Notes: a model not told the origin generated them from the letters alone. Shown: positions 53,961-63,539, counted from the stretch's first letter. The stretch is 64,000 nucleotides of DNA from CAZBSE01 sp964610385 (GCA_964610385.1 CAZSXW010000005.1:1-64000), one strand, 5' to 3'. Translations and numbers: made by a program.

Positions 53961-54461
53961 CTATTTTTCTAATCTCATCTCAAACTCAATTTCATCGCTT
54001 ATCGGGATCCCGTGATCTCCTATTTCCGGTATAGACGGCTTCAATCTTCTGGAAATATTTACTGCTCCCGGATAAACTCCTATTATTTTAAAACCCCTTT
54101 TTTGATAAAATTTGATTGCATTTACGTTGTCATTGGTGGTTATAAGCCAGATTCTTTTCACTTCATTTTTTTTAGCAAATCCAATGATCCTGTTTATAAG
54201 AGCAGTGCCAATCCCCTTTTCTTTCACCAGACTATTCAGACTTACTATCTCAAGATGCTCATTTTTCACTCTATAGGTAATAAGACCTTCCTTCTTTCCA
54301 GCTACTTCCGCAATAAAACCATCCAGCCCACAACAATGAATGACTTCTCCCTTTGCTATTACAAAATCGCTTCCCCAGTTGGTCTTAAATATTTCCTCTA
54401 TCCAGTTTCTATCTCTTTGTTTAATTTTTCTGATTTTAATTTCGAATACTACTTTCCTCAC
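53961..54461 (-). CDS. GNAT N-acetyltransferase
   Basis: A 166-residue acetyltransferase. LVKEKGIGTALINRIIGFAKK is the acetyl-CoA binding motif A; IKFYQKRGFKIIGVY the following block. The last 30 residues (ISRRLKPSIPEIGDHGIPI) suit a peptide- or small-molecule-acetylating branch. It overlaps the ADP-ribosylglycohydrolase by four bases. Acceptor unknown. Confidence 0.86.
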   Translation of the reverse strand: MRKVVFEIKIRKIKQRDRNWIEEIFKTNWGSDFVIAKGEVIHCCGLDGFIAEVAGKKEGLITYRVKNEHLEIVSLNSLVKEKGIGTALINRIIGFAKKNEVKRIWLITTNDNVNAIKFYQKRGFKIIGVYPGAVNISRRLKPSIPEIGDHGIPISDEIEFEMRLEK

Positions 54462-55234
54462 TTATATAATTTAAATTTTTTATAGAATCTGCTTATGACT
54501 TCGATAAGGCCCTTATCCAGTATTTTAAGAACACTCTCCTTGATTTCAGACGGAAGTCCACCATAAAATGCTTCTGCAATCCCGCCTGCGATACAGGCTA
54601 TAGTATCGCTGTCACCACCAATAGAAATAGCTTTCCTGACCGCATCTTCAAAATCCCGGGACTCCAAAAAAGCCCTTATAGCCTGAGGGACAGAACCCTG
54701 ACAGGAGCTGTCAAACTTATACCACTTTTTAATACTTTCAATTGTCTCTCTCAGGTCATATCCAAATTTTTTTTCGATATAGCCCGCTATCTTATCCTTT
54801 TTATTGCCCCTTCTTGCCATAAAAACCGCAGCGGCTACCGCCTGTGCCCCCTTTATCCCCTCAGGGTGATTATGTGAGACTTCCGCACTTCTCCCGGCCA
54901 GTTTTAAAACCTCCTCGAGCCTTGAGCAGGCAAATCCGACGGGGCTGACTCTCATTGCCGAGCCGTTCCCCCAGCTGTTATAAGGTCTGCAGTCCGTTGA
55001 ACCTGCCCACATGCTGAATTTAAGACCATATCCGCGGCCGGGATATTTAAGGTAATATCTTTTATAAAATTCTTCAAAATTCCCCTTTTGCAATATACAA
55101 TCAGCAGTGGCTATGGTCATGACTGTGTCATCGGTAAAAGTACTCTTTGATGTAAACAGAGGAAATCGGTAGTCCTTTATATTATTACCTTCAAATGGAG
55201 AACCAATAATATCTCCTGCAATAGCACCCAACAT
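54458..55234 (-). CDS. ADP-ribosylglycohydrolase family protein
   Basis: A 258-residue enzyme of the DraG/ARH fold. GDIIGSPFEGNN, FTDDTVMT and GGDSDTIACIAGG hold the aspartates that bind two magnesium ions; HNHPEGIKGAQA is also typical. It removes ADP-ribose from proteins or nucleic acids. It is the upstream gene of a pair with the GNAT gene. Confidence 0.92.
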   Translation of the reverse strand: MLGAIAGDIIGSPFEGNNIKDYRFPLFTSKSTFTDDTVMTIATADCILQKGNFEEFYKRYYLKYPGRGYGLKFSMWAGSTDCRPYNSWGNGSAMRVSPVGFACSRLEEVLKLAGRSAEVSHNHPEGIKGAQAVAAAVFMARRGNKKDKIAGYIEKKFGYDLRETIESIKKWYKFDSSCQGSVPQAIRAFLESRDFEDAVRKAISIGGDSDTIACIAGGIAEAFYGGLPSEIKESVLKILDKGLIEVISRFYKKFKLYK

Positions 55235-55323
55235 AATTAATCCAACACCTGCCTTTGATCAATTTCACACCCATAATAACACACTAACCTGTATTTTTAT
55301 ATTTCTAAAAAAACATGACCTGA

Positions 55324-55362
55324 TCAAAAAAAGGGGGGATCGATTATCGATCCCCCCCTTAA
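55324..55362 (-). terminator. Rho-independent terminator
   Basis: GGGGGGATCGAT and ATCGATCCCCCC form a G+C-rich stem with a two-base loop; on the minus strand seven T follow. It ends the leftward operon that finishes at 55390. Confidence 0.9.
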
Positions 55363-55389
55363 AATATAAGACTTATAAAGCCTTCGGAA

Positions 55390-56160
55390 TTATTTCTTCT
55401 TGCTGTCCATTCCTTCCATTATTTCCTCTATTTTCTTTTTCTCCCAGCTTGATCCGGTAAATTTACCGAACACAAAAATCCCCATGGCGTGCCAGAAAAG
55501 GCCGATTCCCCAGAAAACGGAAACCCAGTAAAACCATAATCCGCCGCCTGTAACCAGGTCTATCACTAGCAGCACTACATTGACGCCTACATAAGAAAAC
55601 AGGTGTCCGTAAAAACCCTTTATCTCCTCAACTCTTTTTTTTGCCATCCTGTATTTTTCTTCATCAATTTTTTTATCGTTCATTATCTTATCCTCCTTTG
55701 GATTTGATATATTTTTATAATTCAACTCCGTCTCCGGAGGTATATCATGTTCATAACCTAAAACCTTTTTTGCCAGTGGGTGATTGAATCTCTTCCACAG
55801 AACAGCTCCCACTATCGTTCCGATAGGAAAAAATAATACCATAGTAACGACTAAAACCGCTCTTCCCAGAGGTACTGCAAAAGCCCTTCTCTGATAAATA
55901 CCGATCAATTCTATTATGTATAGTACCGGGATGATTAAAGAATATGTCATCCTAAAAGGATAACTTGCTATGTTCCTCAACACATCTGCCGCATTATTGA
56001 TATCGAAAAAATCGCCCAGGTAACCTCCCATATATCCTATGGGGCCTAATCCTAAAATAATCGCAGCACCTGTCAAAAAAGTCATTACCCAGCATAGTAT
56101 CAATACCCCTTCCAGCTGCCTTTTTCCTTCTCTTAATTCCTCTTTAGTAATCTCCACCAT
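55390..56160 (-). CDS. Membrane protein with C-terminal 2TM domain
   Basis: A 256-residue protein. The N-terminal part has three or four membrane segments. After a charged linker, KRVEEIKGFYGHLFSYVGVN starts a 2TM domain that ends in an HAMGIFVFGKF stretch and a lysine-rich tail. The function is unknown. Last gene of the padR-DUF1700-DUF4097-GIN-2TM run, 60 bp after the GIN-domain gene, and followed by a strong terminator. Confidence 0.75.
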   Translation of the reverse strand: MVEITKEELREGKRQLEGVLILCWVMTFLTGAAIILGLGPIGYMGGYLGDFFDINNAADVLRNIASYPFRMTYSLIIPVLYIIELIGIYQRRAFAVPLGRAVLVVTMVLFFPIGTIVGAVLWKRFNHPLAKKVLGYEHDIPPETELNYKNISNPKEDKIMNDKKIDEEKYRMAKKRVEEIKGFYGHLFSYVGVNVVLLVIDLVTGGGLWFYWVSVFWGIGLFWHAMGIFVFGKFTGSSWEKKKIEEIMEGMDSKKK

Positions 56161-56220
56161 TCACATCCCTTTCTTGAATCCATTTTCCTAAATATATTTT
56201 ATACCATTAAAAGTTCTTTT

Positions 56221-56979
56221 TTAATCAATACTCTCGACCTTTCCAAGCCCGGAAATATCCTGCTTTATACGCGGAGTCCCGATATAATAGATATTGCCAA
56301 CACCGCTGACTTTAATATCAAGCTCTTCGGTGACATTTACTGTTGCACTTCCTGCGCCTGAAAGGGTAACCCTGCATTCTTTGCTCACAAGTTCTTTTGA
56401 ATTATATCTTCCCACACCGCTTATATCAACATCCTGGCTTCGTACCTCACCGCTAAAATTCAGATCTCCTGCTCCCGAGGAAGTGACTGCAATCTCATCT
56501 GCATTGATATTAAAATCAATATCCCCGGCACCGCTGATCTCAAATTCCAGCTCATCGGTTTCCAGGTTATCACAATCAATCTTACCGGCTCCTTTTAAGG
56601 AAATCTTATCGAGATCAATCACAGTCAGGTAAAAACTTACATTGGATATCGGTATGAAATTATAACCAGGCTTATAACCCAAGCTCAGCCTGTCACCGGA
56701 AACATCTGTTTCTATCAATGGGAGTATATTGTCATCAGCTTCCACCACCAGTGACTCTTCTTCTCCCTGTGTTATTATAAGGCTGCCCATCCCTGAAAAG
56801 TCTACCTCATCAATACCGGATACTTCCCTTTCTTCTTCCTCTACATTTCCAGATCCCCTTACCAGACCTATGGTCCACTTGCATGATACTGCAGATACCA
56901 TCAGTAAGGTCATCACAGCAATTATCTGGATCATCGTAATTATTTTTACGACCCTGCCTTTTTTATTTATTCTTTCCAT
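56221..56979 (-). CDS. GIN-domain (DUF2807) lipoprotein-like protein
   Basis: A 252-residue protein. A hydrophobic N-terminal signal ends in VSAVSC, so it may be lipid-anchored, though positive residues precede it at length. GSGNVEEEEREVSGIDEVD is the typical start of the GIN head domain, followed by repeated turns rich in SGAG and SGVG (a beta-helix). The role is unknown; such domains lie with envelope-stress operons. 43 bp after the DUF4097-like gene. Confidence 0.85.
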   Translation of the reverse strand: MERINKKGRVVKIITMIQIIAVMTLLMVSAVSCKWTIGLVRGSGNVEEEEREVSGIDEVDFSGMGSLIITQGEEESLVVEADDNILPLIETDVSGDRLSLGYKPGYNFIPISNVSFYLTVIDLDKISLKGAGKIDCDNLETDELEFEISGAGDIDFNINADEIAVTSSGAGDLNFSGEVRSQDVDISGVGRYNSKELVSKECRVTLSGAGSATVNVTEELDIKVSGVGNIYYIGTPRIKQDISGLGKVESID

Positions 56980-57022
56980 GTTTCACTCCTCTTATAAATA
57001 TATCCCGATCGCATCAAAGATG

Positions 57023-57922
57023 TTAATAATATACCTTAATATCTCCTGAAGTCGTGCTTACAATAATTTCTTTTTCTCCGCTGCCTACCTTACCCTGCAG
57101 GTTCCTTTTTCCTGATGAGGTAATCTCGATAGGAAACCTGTTATCGATTTCGCCGGATACAGTATTTGCCTTAAGATAAAAACCGGCGTTCTCAGAAATC
57201 TTTATCCCTATATCACCGGATGTGGTATTGATATTCATACTGCTTGGATCTTCCTGTTCTATATATATATCACCTGATATGGAAGTCAGATTAATATCAT
57301 CATTAAGGCTTCCATCCTTGAATACCAAATCGCCTGATATGACATGAATATTTAAGTCCCCCGTATAGCTGTCAATGTTGATATCTCCTGAGGTGGTATT
57401 AACCTTAATATTCTCTGCGAATATCGTCTCCCCCTTAAGATCTCCGGATACACCGGTATACTCAAACTTATCGACCTTCAAATCACTTACTTCTATATCC
57501 GAAGAAACCGCATCTATATCCAATAGTTCTAAAGAATCTTCCGGGATATATATATCCAGTTTTGTTCTCCATATATTTATCCCAATAAAGACAGTCTTCG
57601 GCTTGATTATCTCTATACGCAGTTCATCACCTGATTTGTAAGCGACCAAAGAAGGTATGTCCCTGTTTCTGTTTGTAGAGACTTCCCCGTAAAAATGCAC
57701 CTTTATATACTCATCTTCCGAGGGTATGATATTAATATCCGTACTGGTTATGTTCATAGTTATTTTATTTATATCCTCAGTTTCAAAAGTCTTGGAATCA
57801 TCAATTTGTTCTACAGCAATCGAGAAATTTCCCGTTACCATAAGTATGATCCCGGCACAGACAAAAGATACTGCCATTATTACCGTAACCCATATGACAA
57901 ATCTAGCCATATTAAATTTCAT
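57023..57922 (-). CDS. DUF4097-family beta-repeat protein
   Basis: A 299-residue protein. An N-terminal membrane segment (about residues 8-30) anchors an outer domain made of short beta repeats with SGD at each turn (SGDLK, SGDINI, SGDLVF, SGDIYI, SGDIGI, SGDIKV). This is the DUF4097 beta-helix. Members appear with PadR regulators and DUF1700 proteins. It starts two bases after the DUF1700 gene ends, so they are coupled. Confidence 0.87.
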   Translation of the reverse strand: MKFNMARFVIWVTVIMAVSFVCAGIILMVTGNFSIAVEQIDDSKTFETEDINKITMNITSTDINIIPSEDEYIKVHFYGEVSTNRNRDIPSLVAYKSGDELRIEIIKPKTVFIGINIWRTKLDIYIPEDSLELLDIDAVSSDIEVSDLKVDKFEYTGVSGDLKGETIFAENIKVNTTSGDINIDSYTGDLNIHVISGDLVFKDGSLNDDINLTSISGDIYIEQEDPSSMNINTTSGDIGIKISENAGFYLKANTVSGEIDNRFPIEITSSGKRNLQGKVGSGEKEIIVSTTSGDIKVYY

Positions 57923-57924
57923 TT

Positions 57925-58500
57925 TTACTCCCTTCCAGTTATAATCCTTATGTTGAATTTTATATATCTTAAAAATAATTTATAAAGCAGCTTTGCGAGA
58001 TATATATCTCCTATAAAAAACAATATACCCAGACAGGTCACTCCTATTGAACCAAATATTGCTGCCGCCGGATTAAATAAAGTCGAAACGTATTCTGGAA
58101 ACAACGGTCCAAAAATAGTACCAAAAAATACTGTTATGCCTGCTGCAGTAAGAGCAACCGCACTTGTGAACAGAGTAATAAGAACACAGGCTATGGCTAC
58201 AAAAGGCCCGAGTATAAATATTAGATTAAAAAAACCCAGCCCCAGAGTAGCAAAAACAGCCCTGGTTATATTTACCGGTGAGGCCGTTTTTTCCGCCTCA
58301 TACACAAGTATACTGGCTTTAAACTGATTGGCCAGCACTCTGGGATCTCCAAGGGCTCCAGCGATATCCTCTTCCGTTCTTCCTTCCGCCATCCCTTCCT
58401 TAAAATGTTCCTCAAAATCACTTATCACATCCTGCTTTTCTTCTGTAGGTATCCCGCTTAGATATGATGACAACTTATTAATAAATTCCTTTTTTTTCAT
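57925..58500 (-). CDS. DUF1700 membrane protein
   Basis: A 191-residue protein. KKKEFINKLSSYLSGIPTEE at the start and EEDIAGALGDPRVLANQFKA form the DUF1700 helical domain, typical of proteins next to PadR regulators; three or four membrane segments follow. It overlaps padR by 23 bases. Probably senses or relays envelope state; this is inferred from neighbours only. Confidence 0.87.
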   Translation of the reverse strand: MKKKEFINKLSSYLSGIPTEEKQDVISDFEEHFKEGMAEGRTEEDIAGALGDPRVLANQFKASILVYEAEKTASPVNITRAVFATLGLGFFNLIFILGPFVAIACVLITLFTSAVALTAAGITVFFGTIFGPLFPEYVSTLFNPAAAIFGSIGVTCLGILFFIGDIYLAKLLYKLFLRYIKFNIRIITGRE

Positions 58501-58816
58501 TCTTCACACCACCTTTTAAAAAACTGTTTACTTTCTTGACAAATGTCAACCACTCTTCCTTCAGCTCTTTCTGCATTTTTTTCCCGGATCCAGTCAACTG
58601 ATAATATTTTCTTGGAGCTCCTTCCTTTGATTCTTCAAGATAAGTGGTGACATAGCCGTCATTTTTAAGGCGTCTTAGAAGTGGATAAATCGTGCCTTCG
58701 GAAATCAATATATTTTTAGATATCTCATTTACCAGCTCGTAACCATACCTGTTCTTTTTGGCCAGAAGCGTCAGAGCACATAGTTCCAGTACTCCTTTTT
58801 TAAACTGTATATTCAT
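58478..58816 (-). CDS. PadR-family transcriptional regulator
   Basis: A 112-residue winged-helix protein. ALTLLAKKNRYGYELVNEI and EGTIYPLLRRLKNDGYV are the PadR DNA-binding blocks. First gene of the five-gene operon to 55390. The leader before it (58817-59016) is A+T rich and probably holds its own operator. Confidence 0.93.
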   Translation of the reverse strand: MNIQFKKGVLELCALTLLAKKNRYGYELVNEISKNILISEGTIYPLLRRLKNDGYVTTYLEESKEGAPRKYYQLTGSGKKMQKELKEEWLTFVKKVNSFLKGGVKNEKKGIY

Positions 58817-59016
58817 TTTATCACTTCCTCTCTATGGTCTTTAGGGCTGTAGTATAGCATAAGGTATCTTACATTGCAAGATATTAATTAAAAAAGTTTA
58901 TCTTTTTTAATTTTATACTAAAACTACATTCCATAAGCCCGCTTTTATCGTTTCATTTTCAATATTAAATGGTATTATATTCCCTGATGATATCTTGTAA
59001 TAAAGACTAAAAGATC

Positions 59017-59496
59017 ATGAAACTTTCAAAGAAGGACGCTGCAGAATATCTCCACCGCTGTTACACTTCAGTCGATGGATTGTGGTTTGTAAAGGTGGAA
59101 GAAAAATATGGATTTAATATCGCCCTGAATATTGACGAGGAAGTATGGAAGATCGTTCCCAAAATACAGGCCCGCTTCTTGAAAAAAAAATTAAAAAAGG
59201 ACCGTGGCATGGATGCTCTCCTTGAATGCTTTTCTGCAAAATTAAAGTTAGACGGATTCAAGTTTAAAACGGAAAAAACCGGCAGTAAATTAAAAATAAT
59301 AATAAGCAGCTGTCCCTGGCACAATATAATGATCAAATCCAACAGGACCAGCCTTTCAGAAAAAATAGGAAGCAGGATATGCAACACAGAATACAGCGTT
59401 TGGGCGCAGGAGTTCGGAGACGATATAAAATTCACTCTGGAAGATAAAATCTGCAGGGGCTCTTCATACTGTATTCTCACCTTTAAGACCGGCTAA
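59017..59496 (+). CDS. Uncharacterised ATC-hydrolase-like/DUF6125-type protein
   Basis: A 159-residue soluble protein. YTSVDGLWFVKVEEKYGF and VWKIVPKIQARFL form its N-terminal half; the second half has SSCPWHNIM, ICNTEYSVWAQEFG and DKICRGSSYC. This order resembles proteins related to L-2-amino-thiazoline-4-carboxylate hydrolase (DUF6125-like by memory), common in anaerobes. The cysteines may bind a metal. The reaction is unknown. Lone gene divergent from padR. Confidence 0.6.
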   Translation: MKLSKKDAAEYLHRCYTSVDGLWFVKVEEKYGFNIALNIDEEVWKIVPKIQARFLKKKLKKDRGMDALLECFSAKLKLDGFKFKTEKTGSKLKIIISSCPWHNIMIKSNRTSLSEKIGSRICNTEYSVWAQEFGDDIKFTLEDKICRGSSYCILTFKTG

Positions 59497-59497
59497 A

Positions 59498-60607
59498 TCA
59501 GAAAGGGTCGACTCTTACCGCCCTCCATCCCCTGTAATCCTGTTTAGTTATCATGGAAATATCTCTGACCTCTCCGGAGTAAGTAATGTCATATGAATGC
59601 GTTTCATCGGCACAGGTAGATGTCCAGTAATATATCACCATTCCTTCCGGGGCCCACAGGGGTGCATCTTTATCAGGGCTCCTGGTGTAATAAGCTTTAC
59701 CTTCACTGTTATCAAAGTACCCTCCGCAGTTTTCACCTCTATATGTGGAAAGCCTTGTATATTCTTCTGCCGTAGGAAGTCTCCAGCAGTCCTGTATCTC
59801 AGTAAGCAGCTGGTCTCCCTGGTAATTTATATATCGAAACATATTGTACCGGTTGAAATCTTCCTGGGTGGCATAATATATAGATCCCTCAGTCCCATCA
59901 TAGTCAGGACCGTATCTTTTACCTTCAAAACCCACCGGATCCATTCCAAAAAGAGCGATCTCATTCCAGGAAAAAGCCCTGTATTGTTTACCCATAAAAT
60001 CTATGGGATTTTCATTTGAATAATACCAGCCGGGTCCTTCTCCCGCCAGCGTCAGGACGACCTCATTTCCTTTTACCGTTATTTCATTAAAACTATCAAG
60101 GGGTTTTCTTCCCAGGTTCCGTATCGCAAGTGGAGTGCCTATTCCGGCAATCAATATAAGAGAAATAACGACTACCGAAACCATCTTCCAGCGTTTTTTA
60201 AACAGCGTTTTTTTATCTTCCCGGTATTTTCTTCTTTTTTTTAAAACATAATCAAAAATAAACAGCACTCCCGGAATAACGATAACTGCAGCCGCCATCC
60301 AGAAAGAGGGTAGAAGGCCTATATGCTGCCGGGCTGACTGAATGACTGTCATTACAATATATAATACTCCGCCCGCTGTGATTAATATTCCTCCCACAAG
60401 AGGCAGATATATACCTAAGGCCATGACCACCAGAAGAATCATAAATGGAATAAAATAAAATACGATCTGGGTGTAAGGAGGGTACCAGCCCTCATGGAAG
60501 ACCTCCCCTACCCCCCAGTAGGCCCACAGCAGAGTTGCTGCCAGTAAAAACAGGTAGGCCGCATTCCCGGGAATAAGAAAAAGATTTCTTTGTACTCTTG
60601 TTTTCAT
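59498..60607 (-). CDS. Membrane protein with DUF1566-like C-terminal domain
   Basis: A 369-residue protein. Four or five membrane segments (residues 10-165) are followed by an outer domain of about 190 residues. The latter has DCWRLPTAEEYTRL, CGGYFDNSEGKAYYT, YYWTSTCADETHSY and DYRGWRAVRVDPF, a pattern like DUF1566 and other formylglycine-type (C-type-lectin-like) folds, which often bind ligands or sugars. The function is unknown. It ends one base after the convergent gene on the other strand. Confidence 0.65.
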   Translation of the reverse strand: MKTRVQRNLFLIPGNAAYLFLLAATLLWAYWGVGEVFHEGWYPPYTQIVFYFIPFMILLVVMALGIYLPLVGGILITAGGVLYIVMTVIQSARQHIGLLPSFWMAAAVIVIPGVLFIFDYVLKKRRKYREDKKTLFKKRWKMVSVVVISLILIAGIGTPLAIRNLGRKPLDSFNEITVKGNEVVLTLAGEGPGWYYSNENPIDFMGKQYRAFSWNEIALFGMDPVGFEGKRYGPDYDGTEGSIYYATQEDFNRYNMFRYINYQGDQLLTEIQDCWRLPTAEEYTRLSTYRGENCGGYFDNSEGKAYYTRSPDKDAPLWAPEGMVIYYWTSTCADETHSYDITYSGEVRDISMITKQDYRGWRAVRVDPF

Positions 60608-60745
60608 TACTCTCTCCTGAGAACTCTTTTATTTTAATAATTGCTCGTACTTACAATTATTATACTTCCAACAGTAAAAAATAAAAAAATCAATATATTC
60701 CTTATTAAAATAAACAGCTAATAAATTAATTTAATTTTGTAATGA

Positions 60746-60774
60746 TTGAATAAAATTATCAATTTGTTTATAAT
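60746..60774 (+). promoter_or_regulatory. Promoter of the GGDEF/HD-GYP gene
   Basis: TTGAAT (60746-60751) and TATAAT (60769-60774) with a 17-bp spacer, 60 bp before the ATG. Confidence 0.6.
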
Positions 60775-60833
60775 ATATAAATAATAATATTTTTAATGTA
60801 AATATTAATAATTACATAAATACTTAAATTATT

Positions 60834-62969
60834 ATGGAAAAAATAATATGGGCCCTAGCCATTACATCATCTACATTAGGAATTTTTTATACACCTATTG
60901 CAGCAGTAATAATTATAGCCAGAAATACCTTAAAAAGGATTAATATTCCTTTTATAATTCTATCATCAAGCATTTTTATTCTCTCCGTCTTCAATTTCAT
61001 ACTTTTATGGGGCCTTCCCCATACTGTCCTTGTAGACATATCGGCAAAAATACTTGCTTCCATTACCATACTGATACCCGCAACTATTCTCCACCTGGTT
61101 ATAAGGTTCGTTCAGACCGAAGATAATAAAAAATTTAAAATTTATATCGGAACAGCGTATTTCTTAGCACTGATTATATTCACAATAGCACTTGTATATG
61201 ATCAAATCGGTACCAGAAGCACCTTTTATGGATATGTCATTTATTCACCGGTCTTCAGATATATGGGCGCATTTTATCTTCTACCCATTATGCTCGGTAC
61301 ACTTTCCCTAGCCGGCAGAAACATATACCGGAAATTAAAGATTAAAGAATCCAATCTACAAGTATATTACTTATTTACAGGACTTTTAATTTATTTTACT
61401 GGAATCTCATCTTCACAGATAATTACAGAGCTTGGCATAATACAGCTAATGCCGATAAACGAGCTGGCCCACATATTATTGTATATTTTTATCGCTTCAA
61501 GTTTATTCATCGTCTATTCTAATACAAAAAAAATCTCAGAAGAAAGAATAATGGGAAACATAGGTGATGCGGTTATTATACTGGACAATAACGGTGATGT
61601 TATGGAGATGAATAAATTAGCCAGAAATATTTTAAAAGAGGGATTAAAGAGTAAAAAAATAGAAAAAAAGAACAGTAAAAATATACTAATGGGATTGTCC
61701 CGTTTAATAGATAAGGAAACCAATCTAAAGAAACTTTCAAAAGCTTTATTGGACACCAACATCTCCAGTTATTATGACGATATTAAGTTCTCAATAGGTA
61801 AGAGTACAAAATACTATAATGTAAGAGTATCCACAGTCCTTAATTATTACCGCAAGATTATGGGTAGATTATTAATCCTGAGTGATATAACCGCCAGAAA
61901 AGAAAGGGAGAATCAACTTCTCTATCAGTCATACCATGATAAATTAACCAATATATTCAACAGATATTATTTTAAAGAGGAACTTGAAAGACTAAATGCG
62001 AAAAAGAAATTCCCTTTCAGCATCATCATCGGAGATATAAATGGTCTTAAAATAATAAATGATGCTTTTGGAAGTAAAAAGGGAGACGAATTAATAAAAA
62101 AAGTTGCTGAAATACTACAACTTGACCTACCGGCTAACAGCAGCTTATGCCGCTATGGTGGGGATGAATTTGCTATTATACTTCCGGAAAAAAACAAAGA
62201 AGACTCTACTAAAATTATAAAAAGGATGATTGAAAATTGTAAAAAAAACAGTACCAATATCATGCCCATTAATATATCCTTTGGACTTTCAACCAAAGAA
62301 AACGATGATAAAACTATTGCTGCCGTGGTAAAAGAAGCTGAAGATACTATGTATGAATATAAATTGTCCGAAGGCAGAAGCATGCGAAGTTCAATAGTTT
62401 TATCCCTGAAAAAAGCACTGGAAGAAAGGGATTATGAAACAGAGGAACATGCAAACAGACTCGCAGAACTCAGTCTTTTACTTGGTAAAAAAATTGAACT
62501 GGAGGAAAATGAACTCAATAAATTAAGGCTGCTTGCATTTCTCCATGATATAGGCAAGATTTCCATACCCGATAATATTGTGTTAAAGCCAGACAAATTG
62601 ACTCCCAAAGAATGGCGGATAATGAAAAAACATTCCGAAATCGGATATCGTATCGCTGAATCATCACCCGACCTTAAGCAGATAGCTCCCGGTATATTAT
62701 ATCACCATGAGAGGTGGGATGGTTCAGGATACCCCAAAGGTCTGAAAGGCAGAAAAATTCCCATAATCTCCAGAATTCTTTCCATTACTGATTCCTATGA
62801 CGCTATGACAAGTAAAAGACCCTATAAAAAAGCTATGCCAAAGGAAGAAGCACTAAAGGAAATTAAAAGATGTGCCGGTACACAATTCGACCCTTACCTT
62901 GTGGATAAATTCCTAGAGGTTATGAATGAAAAACACTCAGGTAAACAAAAACTCTTAAAAGTAGTTTAA
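60834..62969 (+). CDS. Membrane sensor with PAS, GGDEF and HD-GYP domains
   Basis: A 711-residue cyclic-di-GMP-related protein. The N-terminal 230 residues hold seven membrane segments (histidine-kinase-N-like 7TM sensor). A PAS domain follows (GDAVIILDNNGDVMEMNK). GGDEF domain has CRYGGDEFAI, so cyclase activity is likely; the RxxD inhibitory site is not seen. The HD-GYP domain has HDIGKISIPDNI and HHERWDGSGYP, the phosphodiesterase residues. One protein may make and break c-di-GMP. Lone gene with a good promoter. Confidence 0.93.
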   Translation: MEKIIWALAITSSTLGIFYTPIAAVIIIARNTLKRINIPFIILSSSIFILSVFNFILLWGLPHTVLVDISAKILASITILIPATILHLVIRFVQTEDNKKFKIYIGTAYFLALIIFTIALVYDQIGTRSTFYGYVIYSPVFRYMGAFYLLPIMLGTLSLAGRNIYRKLKIKESNLQVYYLFTGLLIYFTGISSSQIITELGIIQLMPINELAHILLYIFIASSLFIVYSNTKKISEERIMGNIGDAVIILDNNGDVMEMNKLARNILKEGLKSKKIEKKNSKNILMGLSRLIDKETNLKKLSKALLDTNISSYYDDIKFSIGKSTKYYNVRVSTVLNYYRKIMGRLLILSDITARKERENQLLYQSYHDKLTNIFNRYYFKEELERLNAKKKFPFSIIIGDINGLKIINDAFGSKKGDELIKKVAEILQLDLPANSSLCRYGGDEFAIILPEKNKEDSTKIIKRMIENCKKNSTNIMPINISFGLSTKENDDKTIAAVVKEAEDTMYEYKLSEGRSMRSSIVLSLKKALEERDYETEEHANRLAELSLLLGKKIELEENELNKLRLLAFLHDIGKISIPDNIVLKPDKLTPKEWRIMKKHSEIGYRIAESSPDLKQIAPGILYHHERWDGSGYPKGLKGRKIPIISRILSITDSYDAMTSKRPYKKAMPKEEALKEIKRCAGTQFDPYLVDKFLEVMNEKHSGKQKLLKVV

Positions 62970-63539
62970 ATGTATTATATCGTCTAATTTTCTTTTTGGT
63001 ACGTGTAGCACACCTAAAGTATCCTTTTCGTACTTAATGGATTCACCTTTTTTTATATCATGACACCGCGGGCTTTCCCAGGGATACCCCAGAGCTAAAA
63101 CCAGATCAACGTTATATTTATCCGGAACTTTTAAAATATCCCTGATCTTCTTCCTGTTAAAGGAGCCTATCCAGCAGCAGCCGATTCCTTCTTCCAGAGC
63201 CGTCAGGGTAATATTCTGGGCACTTGCTCCTGCATCATATGCATAGTATGATTTCATGCAGATTTCTTTGTTTACCAGGATTACTATATAAGCAGTGGGT
63301 CTTTCACCTTCCTTTGGGTTTCCCTCTGGTTTAATATAAACAGCCCAGTTTACATTGGGAAAAATTCTTTCCCTTACAGCTTCATTTACAATAGCTATAT
63401 ATTCCAGCGGCTGGATATTCCCCGCAGAAGGGGCAAGCCTTCCTGCATTAATCATCTTTTTTATAATCGAGAGTTTTAACGGCTTTTGCCTGAATTTTCT
63501 GATGGTCCTTCTCGATATTATAGTATCATAGATTTTCAT
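62955..63539 (-). CDS. Nitroreductase-family FMN protein
   Basis: A 194-residue flavoprotein. SRRTIRKFRQKPL and INAGRLAPSAGNIQP bind FMN; IGCCWIGSFNRKKIRDIL and LVLALGYPWESP complete the fold. Substrate unknown; in anaerobes such proteins reduce nitro groups, quinones or flavins. It overlaps the 3' end of the convergent GGDEF gene by 15 bases. Confidence 0.88.
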   Translation of the reverse strand: MKIYDTIISRRTIRKFRQKPLKLSIIKKMINAGRLAPSAGNIQPLEYIAIVNEAVRERIFPNVNWAVYIKPEGNPKEGERPTAYIVILVNKEICMKSYYAYDAGASAQNITLTALEEGIGCCWIGSFNRKKIRDILKVPDKYNVDLVLALGYPWESPRCHDIKKGESIKYEKDTLGVLHVPKRKLDDIIHLNYF

